Below, in pieces: positions 29,607 to 41,246 of a DNA stretch of 64,000 nucleotides. Position numbers and translations under genes: made by a program. The stretch spans positions 584,217 through 648,216 of the forward strand of contig RBKR01000027.1 in NCBI GenBank assembly GCA_004835665.1. Reading direction: 5' to 3'. The stretch's first letter is position 1. Every line of letters starts with the position of its first letter. The notes under the pieces are model-generated. The model had not been told where the DNA came from, ran no database searches, and worked only from the letters and a program-made list of their open reading frames with translations. Source of the stretch: Phoma sp. XZ068. Its lineage: Eukaryota > Ascomycota > Dothideomycetes > Pleosporales > Didymellaceae.

Positions 29607-29969
29607 ATGTCGCTTCTTGCCTCGGTTGCCGTCTTCCTGCTCGCCGCGCTCCACATCTACATCATGGCCCTGGAAATGTTCTTCTGGACCTCCCCGGCCG
29701 GTCTAAGAGCGTTTGCGCTCAAGCCTGACTTTGCCGCCAAAACGAAGACTATGGCCGCCAACCAAGGCCTGTACAATGGTTTCCTGGCTACTGGTATCTT
29801 CTGGTCTCTGGTGCACCCAAACGCCGAGTTCGCACCTCAGATCGCAAAGTTCTTCGCGGGCTGTGTGCTCGTAGCCGGTGTTTACGGCGGCCTCACGGCA
29901 AACACAAAGATTATTTTTGTCCAAGCTGTGCCAGCAGCTTTGTGCCTCACTGCATTAATTCTTGCATAG
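29607..29969 (+). CDS. DUF1304 family small membrane protein
   Basis: 120 aa, single exon, complete. Four predicted membrane segments: about 2-24, 50-68, 78-98 and 102-120. Family hallmarks are the N-terminal LLAALHIYIMALEMFFW, then NQGLYNGFLATGIFW and GVYGGLTANTKIIFVQ. The family is mainly bacterial with scattered fungal members; its biochemical role is not established. The short intronless form fits either an old transfer or simple loss of introns. The ATG lies in an ATCCC...GAATGTC context; an upstream frame at 29368 overlaps but is not convincing. Confidence 0.88.
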   Translation: MSLLASVAVFLLAALHIYIMALEMFFWTSPAGLRAFALKPDFAAKTKTMAANQGLYNGFLATGIFWSLVHPNAEFAPQIAKFFAGCVLVAGVYGGLTANTKIIFVQAVPAALCLTALILA

Positions 29970-30677
29970 GCGAATTTAAGAATTTTAGATTCTTGTAGGG
30001 GTTGTGCTAAGGCTACAGAGGTGGAGTTTAGAGTATAGCAGGTCCTAATACTATTGTCTGCGTTTGCGTTTGCGTTTATTTGAGAGACTGCATAATGAAG
30101 AGCATCCTGCCGAGAGAATTTTTACCTTTGACATTAACAGCACGCTGCGATAGAAACTCCACTGCATCGTAGTACGAGAAGGCCAAGCTTCAATGTTATG
30201 GCCTATTCCAGTTCGCCCAGGTCTGCCCACCCCTCGCAGACTTGGACATGAGTAGAGGCTTCAGGATCGAATCTTGACCACAAGTGGTTTAGGTCCAGCC
30301 CACCAACGATAGCTACTCTTATGTCCATTAACCTCTGTGGATTCGTTGATATCCCGGCGTGTTTTAAGGATACGCTTGCTTTGGGTGGTCGATGCTGGAA
30401 CTTCGCTCTAGTCAGGTTGCGATAGTAACCCGCAGATCTTTCACTAACAACGACATGATTCATGGCAGCCGTGGAGCTGTCATCCCGAGGTTCTACTTTG
30501 GTAAAGACTGATTCTGGTTTACTGATTCTTCGTAGTACCTCGCATTTGGTCTTCACATGTAGCAATAAACGTTCCCTTGTGGTCCATTTGCGGCGTTATA
30601 AACAGGTTTGCATTAAGCTATAGTAGCGTAGGTATCCAACAAAAACAAACAAAGTGACAACCGAAGATCAGCGCGCC
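29970..30677. other. Intergenic; one doubtful 120-aa frame on the minus strand
   Basis: A frame at 30565-30203 (minus) runs 120 codons, starting MLHVKTKCEVLRR. It is Arg/Ser-rich with no domain, membrane segment or neighbour support. I give it about one chance in five of being real. Confidence 0.3.
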
Positions 30678-30942
30678 CTAGTTCGAGTATTTCGGATTGA
30701 CCTTCTTTCCGGTGGCCTTCTCATACAATCCGCGCAATCCGTCAGTCTGTTCTCGACACGTTAGATGAAGACAAAGCATGCGCATGGCGCGATGGGGGAG
30801 TGCGCACAATCTTCTCGCTCATGCCGCGATTGTTCGCGATCTTCTGTCCTTGCGCACCTCCGAACTTCTTCGCGCCGGCGGCAAAGGCCTTGTCGACGTA
30901 GTCTTGCTGACCTGCACCTTGCGCATTATTGTTGTTGTTCAT
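30678..30942 (-). CDS. Conserved fungal small hydrophilic protein, 67 aa
   Basis: complement(join(30678..30746, 30808..30942)). The ATG at 30942 begins an Asn-run N-terminus, followed by GQQDYVDKAFAAGAKKFGG. A 61-bp intron (GTGCGC...TCTAAC...AACAG, 30747-30807) joins GMSEKI to TDGLRGLYEKATGKKVNPKY with exact frame. The same layout (Asn/Gln start, QQDYVDK, 'EKITD...YEKATGKKV' end) recurs in small uncharacterised ascomycete proteins. Its role is unknown; the lack of hydrophobic segments and high charge suggest a soluble protein. Reading through the intron gives a frame that loses the conserved end, so the spliced form is preferred. Confidence 0.8.
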
Positions 30943-31791
30943 TGTGGATACTGGTGGGTTGTGGGAAGCTTCGGAGAGGCTATGTGACGATGATGGGTCG
31001 ATGGGGAGTTGCGATTTAATGTCGAGAGGCAATAAAGGCGAGAGGAGGGGTGGGCGCGGCGAGCTTTTTGTGCTGCTGATCAAGCTTCTGGATTGCTGGA
31101 GGCTGGAAACTTAGCTTTCAGCTGAGCTCGACTGCCGTGATTGGGCTCAAATGTGGCTGTGCGACCGTCTTGTGACATCATGTGAGGCGCAGCCTATAGC
31201 ATGCGGTCCAGATCTGGCGAAAGGGGTCGATATCGCAAAACGTCCTGCCAACACACATTTCGGATGTTTCTTTGTCTATGTGCTATCGTCTGGCATCGCT
31301 CTCCAGTCACCTTCTCTGAGCAGTCCGAAGTCGATTTATTTGCAGTTACCTAGGAAATAATCGACGCGTCTTGGCCCATTACTTCTCTTATTCAAGTACG
31401 CATTCGTTGCACGACACATCAAATGCTCGTTTTTCAGAAGCAAGGGAAGCCTGGGAGTAGCTACCGCGCAGCTTTGCATCCCCATACTTATTTCGTAGAT
31501 ACTTTCAAAGCAGCTACTGATAAATCTATTGTCATTTGCCGATAGCAAAGGCCGATCGGCGAACGATGACAGCATCTGCGGGATCTAAGCGAATACCGCT
31601 AGCCTCCATATTTCTCGTTCTAGTAATTCTGCCCGTTCTAACTCTGACTTTGATCGCGTTGTTGCTCGTGCTTGCCGTTTCGTGGGGCCAGCTCACTACT
31701 GTGAAGGCGAATCTAGGATCCGCCAGGCGCCTTAATTACACCATGTGCTCGATCAATTCTTCCTTAGATACTGCTCCGCCTTTTCCTCACA
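30943..31791. other. Intergenic, divergent promoter space
   Basis: Separates the 67-aa protein gene (minus) from the lactate dehydrogenase gene (plus). A frame starting near 31536 encodes a hydrophobic stretch but runs into the dehydrogenase first exon in another frame. I treat it as non-coding. Confidence 0.4.
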
Positions 31792-33740
31792 ATGCCCTCC
31801 CTACGGACCTTATGGCGGCATGCGCACAGGAATCTCGCGACTATCAAGGCCACGACATCGGAACGACCTCAGGCCATTCGTACGTTTCGGACGACATCAC
31901 GAAGATTGGGCACTCAATCAAGTGCAAGCTCCCAGCCGAGATCAATTCCCTTCCTTGGCAGGCAGTTAGGGGCAGTGGTATTTGCATCTGTATGTGACTC
32001 CAAGTCTACGGGCCACAAGCAATTTCCTAAAACTACACTCAGACCATTGCGGGCGCATATACTCTCTATGGACAAACGACTGTGCAATGCGATGCTGCAG
32101 AGGTAGTACCGCATGGCCATCAGACCCTGATTTCGTATGAAGAAGTAACAAAGCATGTCACTGAAGACGACTGCTGGGTCATTATCAATGTATAGCATCT
32201 CCCTCAAGAAAGACTGTAGTCCAAAAATCTGACCAACAAAGGGCCAAGTGTACGACATGACGGAATTTTTGGAAGCGCATCCTGGAGGCCGGGCTGCAAT
32301 ATTGCAACAGGCAGGAAAGGACGCGAGCACCAAATTCACGCTTCTACATCCACCGGATGCCATTGATACTCTTCCTCCGGAATACTGTCTCGGACCACTT
32401 GACCCAGACACCCTACCAGCGCCAGAGGAACAGGAACTTACAGATGACGAGATTCGACAGGCGGAGGCACGAGACGATATGCCTCCAGCCTCGAACATGC
32501 TTTTGGTCAAAGACTTTGAGTATTGGGCCGAACGCGTGCTCAGCACGACAGCTTGGGCGTACTATCGGAGCGCGTCTGATGAAGAAGCTACATTCTTTGA
32601 CAACCGCGAAGCCTGGCGAAGATACTTTTTCCGGCCAAGGATTCTGCGAGATACGTCACACGGTTCGACTGCAACAACATTCCTTGGAATCCCAACATCA
32701 ATGCCAATCTTCATCGCGCCTGCGGCAATGGCCAAGTTAGGTCATCCCCTCGGAGAGGTGAATTTGACGAAAGCGGCCGGTTCATCTGGTATCGTCCAGG
32801 CAATATCTGCGAATGCAAGTTGCGGTTTGGAGGAGATGTTCGACGCAAGAGTGGAAGGTCAACCGCTTGTCTTTCAGCTTTACCTCAATAAGGACCGATC
32901 TGCTTCCGCTGCCTTGGTTGAACGCGTTACGAAGCTTGGCGCCAGCGCTATCATTTTGACAGTAGACGTGTGCTGGCAATCTAAAAGAACGCTCGATGTG
33001 CGACAAAAGTTGACAGAAAATGTCGATAACCCTGCGCCGAAGTCAATAACTCCAGCAACCGCTAGCCCGAAGGAAAAGAGTGTTTCGGAGCAGATTAGCG
33101 GTTACCAAGCCACGAACCTAACATGGGACGACATCGCATTTGTGAAGAAATACACGCATTTACCTATCGTGGTCAAGGGCGTACAGTCTGTCGAGGATGT
33201 ACAGATGTGTGTGCAATATGGCGCTGATGGTGTCATCCTCGTAAGTCAAGCGCTGCGCACGAAAGCAGTCAATTACAACAGGCGAATACTAATGACGAGG
33301 TCTAGTCCAATCATGGAGGCCGTCAAGCAGACTACGCTCCTGCGCCGATTGATGTGCTCTACGAACTTCGCGAACTACGGCCAGACCTCTTCTCTCAAAT
33401 TGAAGTTATGGTTGACGGTGGTGTACGCACCGGAGCCGATGTCGTAAAAGCTCTGGCTTTGGGTGCAAAGGCAGTGGGCATTGGCCGGCCTATACTATAC
33501 GCCAATGGCACACACGGTGAGGACGGCGTAACAAGAGTGTTGCAAAGTAAGAGCGCTATAATCTCGTGTTGTAAGCTGCGCTAAATCATTACAGTCTTTC
33601 AGGAAGAGATCACAAACACGATGCGAAACATAGGTGCGAACAAAGTAGAGGATTTGAAGCCCGAAATGGTCGGCCCCATTGGGCCTTGGGTGGGGCGGAA
33701 CCGCCCATCATACGCACCGAACCAGGTGTCTTCAAAATAA
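31792..33740 (+). CDS. CYB2-like: L-lactate dehydrogenase (cytochrome b2), mitochondrial
   Basis: join(31792..31989, 32043..32189, 32242..33240, 33306..33546, 33595..33740), 576 aa. The four introns (53, 52, 65, 48 bp) all have GT-AG ends and keep frame. Residues 1-40 are Arg/Ser/Thr-rich with no acid cluster (MPSLRTLWRHAHRNLATIK), a mitochondrial presequence. A short hydrophobic anchor follows (VFASTIAGAYTLYG). The cytochrome b5 domain (about 85-165) has heme ligands His128 (in HPGG) and His151, the 23-residue spacing known for this family. The FMN-dependent dehydrogenase domain (about 195-560) carries AWAYYRSA with the substrate-binding Tyr, and SNHGGRQ with catalytic His451. The GGVRTGADVVKALALGA phosphate-binding segment is also present. 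It oxidises L-lactate to pyruvate in the intermembrane space and passes electrons to cytochrome c. All key residues are intact. Confidence 0.92.
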
Positions 33741-34217
33741 GATCAGACAACCTAATTTCCACAATCTTACAGCCTACTCAATTTAACTAGAGTTTCACAG
33801 TAGAGCTGAGAATGATTAGAAAGGCCGGAAAACCGGTCATTGTGACGTGGAAGTGATCAAGTGAAAGACTTTCGTGAGACGTGTTCGGGAGGCATTCAGA
33901 CTTTTTCCGGGATCATGATAAACTCATCGAGTTTCCTTAGCTATTGGCTTGATTCAACTACAACCAGGCCTTTGCCCGTGCCATCAGGTGACGCTACCAA
34001 CTTGTCAATTATCCTTTCAGCCTTGCAGCTTACGCCATCCGCACGGACGGCTTAGATGCGGTTGCTACTAATGACGCTTGAGCATGGGGACAACATATCG
34101 CCTAGCTTGCGTATATACAACAGGCTGCCACTCATCCTGATCACATTTGCGCTCTTACTTTCCTGTTCTCCGATCCACCTTGGGGTATTATGATGGTGCG
34201 ACGAATATAGACTGGTT
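33741..34217. other. Intergenic, no gene seen
   Basis: Downstream of the lactate dehydrogenase. Short frames (for example 33861-34055) show no family features. Confidence 0.35.
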
Positions 34218-36755
34218 ATGCGCAGGTCCACGATGAGACAAATTGCGAAGAAGATGCTGAAAACATCGAGCTTTTGCACCATCAACGGTAAGAGCCATCT
34301 GCAATATTACTGAAAGTTTGCCAACTCTATTGTTGCAGGCCTAGCAATCAAGGCCCATATCTGACGCACGGTGTTGAAAACGTCCATCCCACATCTTCCC
34401 GGTCATCGTCAAGTCTTCCTGAGGAGGGCCACGATCGAGTCAAGTTTACATCTTCGAACGCAGTTCATGGCGCTATTTTCAGCAACACCATCTCACAGGT
34501 TGGCGTATGGGAGTGTTTGTTGCTCTCATCGGCACCATACAGGTTTGTATGTTCAACGTCATCGTGACAATATACATAGTCTCGCAAGGGAAAACGCGGA
34601 GCGGTTACGGATCTCTATCCGAAGGAGGTTGCGGGAAGACGAGAAACCTCAACGTATGGATTCACCTAGTTGTCAACGTTCTCAGCACAGTTCTCCTTAG
34701 AGCGAGCAACTATTGCATACAGGCGCTCAGCTCTCCGACCCGCGACGAACTCGTACAAGCACACGCCGTGCGACTGTGGCTCCACATCGGCATACCTAGC
34801 TTCCGCAACCTTCAATACATTGCTCGCGATAGAGCATACATGTGGCTCGCTCTGCTTCTCTCATCGATGCCATTACATCTCTTCTTCAACTCAATTGTCT
34901 TCACAACATCGCAGGCCAATGACTACCTAGTTGTCCCAGCCACGGAGGATTGGATGGGCGGCGGGACATACGACACCCCCAGCTTCGTCAACTCTACGAC
35001 AAACATCACAGAGATAGAGAAGGCTTTCTACAGGTTGAACAAGACCACGCGCCCAGACTGGTACACCATTGATGGTGTGTTTGAGGCCAAATACAACAAT
35101 CTCAGTGCGGAGGATTGTTTCAATGCATATAATAGTCAGTACATTCCAAAGCTGGGAAATGTATAGATCGTCCAGGTTGGCCCGCGAAATGCGCATTTCT
35201 GGTGGGCCCAATTCTACTCGAACGACTCGAATAGCAACTTTACATGGACGAATAGCTCTAGGAACAAGGGGAAATATGACGATGACCCTGATAGAAAGTC
35301 CGGTGGCTTATTCATATGGAACCAGGTTGGTCTGCCGCCGCTAAACAGCACACCTGAGTTCTATCAGTCAAATGGGTGGCAATGTCCTTCACACAATGTG
35401 GTCACCTGCAACATCGAGAATCCAGATGAGGTCCCGACAGATTGATCACAATTGTGCCCGTTTGAAAAGACTGTGCGATACTGTCTTGCTGAAGAAGTCG
35501 TCGAGCACTGTAGCTTGAACTTCAGCGTTTCGATTGCTGTTGTTGTTATCGTATCAAATATAATCAAGGTTGTGTGCATGTGCTTAACTCTTTATAGATA
35601 CCGGCAGCACCAACCGCTCGTTACTCTAGGAGACACGATTGCGTACTTCCTGAATCATCCAGACCCGCAAAGTAAAGACCGGTGTCTGTATACAAGAGGT
35701 GTGGTGGAAGCACAATGGAACTGGGAGCGCTTTCATAACGTGCACAAAGATGAAATGGGGGTTACACCCCAGCAGTACAAACCTGAACGAAGACGATGGT
35801 CAGCTGCCTCGAGCCGCAGGAGATGGGGAGCCACTTATGTGTCGTAAGCAGCACGCTGTTTATTCTGCTTAGAAAACTGACTGTATTGTCTAGCTTACGC
35901 TCGCAATCTTGTTCGGCGTTCTGTGCATGAAGCGCTCACTAGATGGTATGCCTGCAAACTTCAAGGATCTCTGGGCCATTGGCTTTGGCGAGATCACCGG
36001 AAAGAATCTCCTCTCCTCAAATACCAACCTTGCTGGAGGTGTTATACTGGCTAATTTACCGCAAGTTCTGCTTTCATACCTTTATCTCGCATTCAACGCG
36101 CTGTGTACCACAATGTTTATGGCTGAGGAGTGGTCCACCTAACGCGCGCGAACAAAAGCCGTTACGCGTGACTGCCCCAAAAGGCAAACAATGTGACACT
36201 TATTGGCTAAATATGCCATTTCGTTATGTCATTCCGATGCAGGTACTGGTATTAATTTTCCACTGGTTGACATCTCAAAGCATCTTTCTCGTCAGAACTG
36301 TAGTTATGGACCTCAAGACGCGCAAACAATCACGGATCATATCGACCAACGGGCTCTCTCCGGTTGCCATCATCTTCGCAACATCCTTGGGCATCCGAAT
36401 CGCCATAATTGGCCTGGCACTCGAGAGACTCAAATTTTCAAGCGCTATACCTATCGCAGCCAGTTGCTCCGCGGTGATCAGTGCAGCTTGCCATCCTGTG
36501 CCTGAAGATACCGACGCCAGTGTACTACCATTACAACGGGGAGCAGTTACGCAGGGCACAAGGGGAGGTGATTGTCCTGCAAACGTTAGCGCAGCTCCCC
36601 GATTACCGCCCAGTGGTTCTGGATCAGATGGCGCACCAATAGACTGGACCGACTCACCACATGCCCCTTACAGCGAGATTGAAGATCGAGTGGGTCATTG
36701 GACCTTTTCAAGCTTGCCGGTAGAGGAGCCTATAGCTGGGCACTTGTACGCATAG
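34218..36755 (+). pseudogene. DUF6536 multi-pass membrane protein, disrupted
   Basis: The DUF6536 N-terminus is clear from about 34490 (GWRMGVFVALIGTIQVCMF, then LYGxGxCGK-like SLSEGGCGK and HLVVNVLSTVLLRASNY). The same frame continues past an in-frame TAG at 35164-35166 and a TGA at 35443-35445 into more membrane-protein sequence, up to about 35840. After a likely intron (about 35835-35894) the frame resumes with FGVLCMKRSLDG. At about 36138-36142 an extra A turns the expected 'EEWSTYARE' reading into a stop (ACCTAACGCG), and the rest, including VISAACHPVPEDTDA, lies in the next frame. A further shift is likely near 34480. Both stops could come from single C-to-T changes. The 5' boundary is approximate. 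Together with 28260-28835 this is a second decayed copy. Function of the family is unknown. Confidence 0.8.
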
Positions 36756-37308
36756 AAATTTACACCTTGCATACCTATGGATAGTAGCCTTACTTGAGTA
36801 ATACCTGTACATGAAGCCTTTCCCAATAGACTTCCCAGAAACGTTGCCAATCAACGGAAGACCCGGTGGGCTTGGGATCACGACTCTCGCTAAGTGATGT
36901 GCAGTTGAGGTTGTATGATGCTTAGTCTCTGAGACTGCTCTCCAATGTGTCGATGCCTGAGTCGGCCATGGCGGCGTCGGTACAGCCGTGCCATACACGT
37001 GGATCCTTGGGACGGCTGTCGGAAGTGCGTGCGATTGGCCGGTCGATGATCAGTCGGTATCTACTCAGCAAAAGTCAGGGTCATGGCGGTCCCAAATCGA
37101 TCTTAGCTCAATACTTTCGCCGAGGTAAGTATGCAAAGTCGCAAGCGTCATTTTTTGTCCGCCTAGGTTTCGGACGAGCTGCGTATTGCAACGGCTAGCA
37201 AAGTTCTATAGGACTCAAGATCGCAGAGCGTAAATAAAAAACGCACAATTTCTTTCATTGCGCAACAATAAATTAAAGTACAAGAACGTTTTACGCAGGT
37301 AAAGAGAG
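36756..37308. other. Intergenic, no gene seen
   Basis: Upstream of the MDR oxidoreductase; nothing convincing on either strand. Confidence 0.35.
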
Positions 37309-38607
37309 ATGCTCAGCATTGTTGCTCCGTCTCATTGCGAGCCCTCTGGCTATGAGCTTGAAACTGTCCCTGAGCCGATTTTGTCGAGTCCAGACGATGT
37401 CATGATCAAAGTCTATGCTGCCAGTATCAACCCCATCGATGTGAAGAAAGCAGCCGGCGATCTCAAATTGGCAGTTCGAGAGCAGTATGTTCCCATGCAG
37501 GCTTCTACCGAAACATGTGTCTAATTGGCTAGCAGATTCCCATACAAGATCGGCTACGACTGCGCAGGCAAAGTGACAGCTGTTGGGAGCGAAGTGAGAA
37601 GGATTCGAGTCGGGGATCACGTATACAGCCGCTTGCCGGAAAATGATCGAGGTGTGCACCCCCCCCCCCCCCCAAAGCCTTGCCGTTTACGGCATCCATA
37701 ACTAAACAGCTTACAACATGCCAGGATCATGGGCAGAGTATGCTAAATGCGCTGAAAAGTATGTGGCACTGATGCCGAGTGGCATGTCATTCTCCGATGC
37801 TGCGTCGTTACCACTAGCTGCTATGACTGCACTGCAGGCGCTTCGAAAGTACAAGGGATCCTTGGTGGGCAAGACCGTATTCGTGCCGGCAGGATGTTAG
37901 TCAAACTCGGAAGGATTTTCAGCTAGGTCAGTGCTAATTTGTCGAGAAGTGAGCGGAACAGGATCCATGGCATGCCAATTAGCCAAGAATGTTTTTCACG
38001 CCGGGAAGGTCATTACTACCGTATCGACAGCCAAAGTTGGCAAGCTTCCGGAGCTTCTTGGTCAAGGCGTGGTAGATCAAGGTGCGTGTCTCCTCCTGAT
38101 TCTAGATTGACTCAGTGCACTAAAGTCCGATCAGTCATAGATTACACAGCTGAAGATCCACTCAAAGTGGTGCCACCTCAGTCTGTCGACTTCCTCTTTG
38201 ATACCACAGGTCAAGCGATGGAGCTCTTACCATTGGTAGTCCCGAGTACGGGTACGATCATCTCAGTGTCGACGCAGCCATCCGGTAGTCAATTGCAGGA
38301 CTCGAGCATCATGCAGCGACCTCACTCGCCAAAGATCCCATGGTACGTCTGTGCAGGACTCAATCTGGTGGATTCAGCACGTAAGTTGTACGCTAGGCAC
38401 ATGGGAGTGGAATATAGCTATTTGTTTCTGGAGTCCAGTTATGAGGACCTCGACACATTGCGCGAGTGCATTGGAAGGGGAGCATTAAGACCCGTTATTG
38501 GCCGGTATGTGGACTTCAGAAACGTAGACGAGGTTAGAAAGGCATGTAAGATAATGTATGACGGGAAAGGAGGGCTAGGTAAGACCGTCTTCCTCATTAC
38601 TGCGTAG
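37309..38607 (+). CDS. MDR-superfamily oxidoreductase (quinone-oxidoreductase-like)
   Basis: join(37309..37484, 37536..37651, 37725..37895, 37950..38081, 38135..38607), 355 aa. Introns are 51, 73, 54 and 53 bp, all in frame. The N-terminal GroES-like half has the family motifs VMIKVYAASINPIDVKKAAG and FPYKIGYDCAGKVTAVGSEV. The cofactor half has VFVPAGLSGTGSMACQLAKN, the usual place of the NAD(P)-binding loop. No structural zinc cysteine cluster and no catalytic zinc ligands are evident, so it fits the zinc-free quinone oxidoreductase branch (NADPH-dependent) rather than alcohol dehydrogenase. The substrate is unknown. The second intron carries a run of 15 C. It is the last ordinary gene before the AT-rich block, whose border lies within about 300 bp of the stop. 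Confidence 0.88.
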
Positions 38608-40744
38608 GAGCAGCATACTGGTGAAAAAGAAGGACAATAGAAGGCACGCGTAAAGACCTATAAAGCAAAGGGTTCTATTTCTCTACTACCTAGCACAAGC
38701 TCTAGTATCTATAAGCAATAGTGATACCTTCAACAGCAGAGATAGACAAGAAGACCGACACCGTTACCAGTGACGTGAATGTACAGTAGGTTGTCTTGCT
38801 TCAATAGATTAAGTCACTATAGCGACAGCGCTGGCCATCTTAACTAAACTATCCCAACCGCAACAGCAACAGTTAGAGGGAAGAGCATAGTATAATTATT
38901 AACCTATAGGTGCACATGTAGGCTCTACATTACCTCGCGGTAGTATAGTTTAAAATTCTCTAACCTTTAATTATAGAAAGATAGGTATAGAATAGGTAAT
39001 TTACAAGGTATTTATAGTACTACCTTCTTAACTACCTAATTAGACTATTTTAAGTATTATTATACTTAACTTACTTATTATAGAGAAATTAAGGAGCTTA
39101 TAAGTATATATTTAGGTAATTAATATATTAAACTACTAATCTTATATAAGACTAAATAAATTACCTATATATATATAGAGTATTAGAGAATAGTCTACTC
39201 TACTCTAGAGAGTATAGTACCTATATATTATATAATCTCTAACTTTAAATCTATACTTAGTTAAAGTACTCTAAGTTAGTATAAGATACCTTAACTCTAT
39301 TTTATTATAATACTCTTTTTATTAGCTACTAAATCTTTTAAAGACTTACTCTTAAAAAGATTATTTTATTTTACCTTAATATACTATTTATTTAGTCTAT
39401 ATTATATTATCTAATTATAGTAACTTTATAATATATCTTTATTAATAAGTTTTTTATCTTTAGTACTATACTCTTATCTTTAGAAATAGAATCTTTATCT
39501 CTCTAGAGTAATAAATATAACTTTAATCTAAACTCTTTATAGCTATATCTATACTCTAATACTAGAATTAAAGAAAATATAATTAACCTATACTTTATCT
39601 ACTTTATAAGAGTTATAGTATAATTATAAAAGTACTAAGTATTGCTCTTAATTTTATATATAAATAGATAACTATATACTCTTTATCTTTATAATACTAG
39701 CCTTACTTATAGCTAGCATCTTGCTAATCTATTCTAGTGCGCAACTTTCTATATAATCTACTAACTATCTTACTAGTGCAGCTCTTCTTAAGTATAGCTT
39801 ATAGCCTAGTTTACCTATATAGCCTGCGTACGTTAGCCTATCTTTACAATCCTTCTTCTAGCTTTTCTTATTATCTCTACCTAGTAGACTAGCTAGGTAG
39901 AATATAGTCTAATTAAGGCTATAGCCCTCTTTCTTAAATACTTGTTTAATACCCTGTATAGTTTAGTACGCAGTTAGTATAAAGACACAGATAATAAGTA
40001 TAATTAAGTAAAGGACTAATAACTATAAATCCTAAGGATCTATAGCTAATATAAAGTTTATAGCTAGAATATACCTAATACTATACTACTATATAAATAG
40101 AAAGAGAGTTAAGTAATAGCCTAGATATAGTAATAGTATAAGACTATAACCTTAACTAGAGGTTAGTTCTAGAAGAGATAGGATAACTCTATACTTTATA
40201 ACTACAGCACCTAGCTTATTAGTATTATATATCTAGCCTTTAATTATCTAAATAGAGGGTGTTAGCTATTATAATATAGAAGCATTAGTTATATTATATA
40301 TTAATTATTTCTATACCTTAAGTAGTAGGTAACTAGCAAGATCTTTAGAGATCTTAGTTAGGTTTCTTACATAGGTAACTATAGTATATTTATAATATAG
40401 TAACTTCTATAGCAAGTAAATACTAGTAGGGCTAGTAGCCCTAAGAACTAGTACTTTAGAGCCTACTATAGTAGAGATTAGATATAGAACTTAGAATATA
40501 AAAATATTAGAATTATATCCTAATACTTTCTAGGGGGGGGAAAGCTATACTACTTTATACTCTTATTTTTTAGACCTACTATATTCTAGCTATACTTTAT
40601 CTATAGCTATACTAAGATTAGCTAATATAGGGAGAGAGCCTATATTTATAGGGGTCTGCCTACTCTATCTTAATTACTATCTAAATTTACTTTATCTATT
40701 TATATAGATAGTAGTTATAGTTAAAATAAATATAATACTTTAAG
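38608..40744. repeat. AT-rich, RIP-like degenerate DNA left of the LTR element
   Basis: Composition drops abruptly after about 38880 to mostly A/T, with frequent TA and stops in all frames. It contains no supportable gene. It is presumably older transposon sequence: one stretch at 39700-39850 is less AT-rich, but I cannot assign it to a family. Confidence 0.6.
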
Positions 40745-40749
40745 GCTTA

Positions 40750-41246
40750 TATTAAGGTTATAAACTAAGTAAAGCTTATAAATACTTCTAAGGTTAGTTC
40801 TCTAGAATAAGTGCTAGTATAGGAGGGGGTTAGTATAGATGCCTAGTAAAACACTATAACAACTATAAGGTTAATAATAAGTAGTATAGATAGTTAATCT
40901 ATCTAGCTTAAAAGTTAGGTTAAGTTCTAATAATAAAGTTAATTAATAAGGTTAAATATAATGCTATAAGGGTAGTATTCCTAATTACTATATACTAAGA
41001 AGATATATATAGTGCTTAGTATTATAATAGCTACTAATTATACTAATTATTAATTATACTAATTACTAATTATACTAATTATACTAAGACTAATTATAAC
41101 ATATAACTTTATATTATTACCTAAGTAGTAACTAATAACACTTATTATTTATACTTACTTATAATACTTTCTCCTATATAGTTTAACTATGCTACACTTA
41201 GCCTATAATTATTAACCTTTATTTAGTATTTTCTAGAATTATAATA
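40750..41246 (-). repeat. 3' LTR of the Gypsy element
   Basis: 497 bp, closely matching 47174-47670. It contains an internal run of short TAATTATACTAATTA repeats (41035-41090). Confidence 0.88.

Noticed and set aside
30203..30565. 120-codon minus-strand frame
   Set aside because: No domain, no splice support and no coding-like neighbours; it is mentioned only as doubtful.
31536..31997. Open frame with a strong hydrophobic stretch just upstream of the lactate dehydrogenase
   Set aside because: It overlaps the dehydrogenase first exon in a different frame. The dehydrogenase exon has a presequence, a GTATGT donor and exact frame into the cytochrome b5 exons, so it explains the region better.
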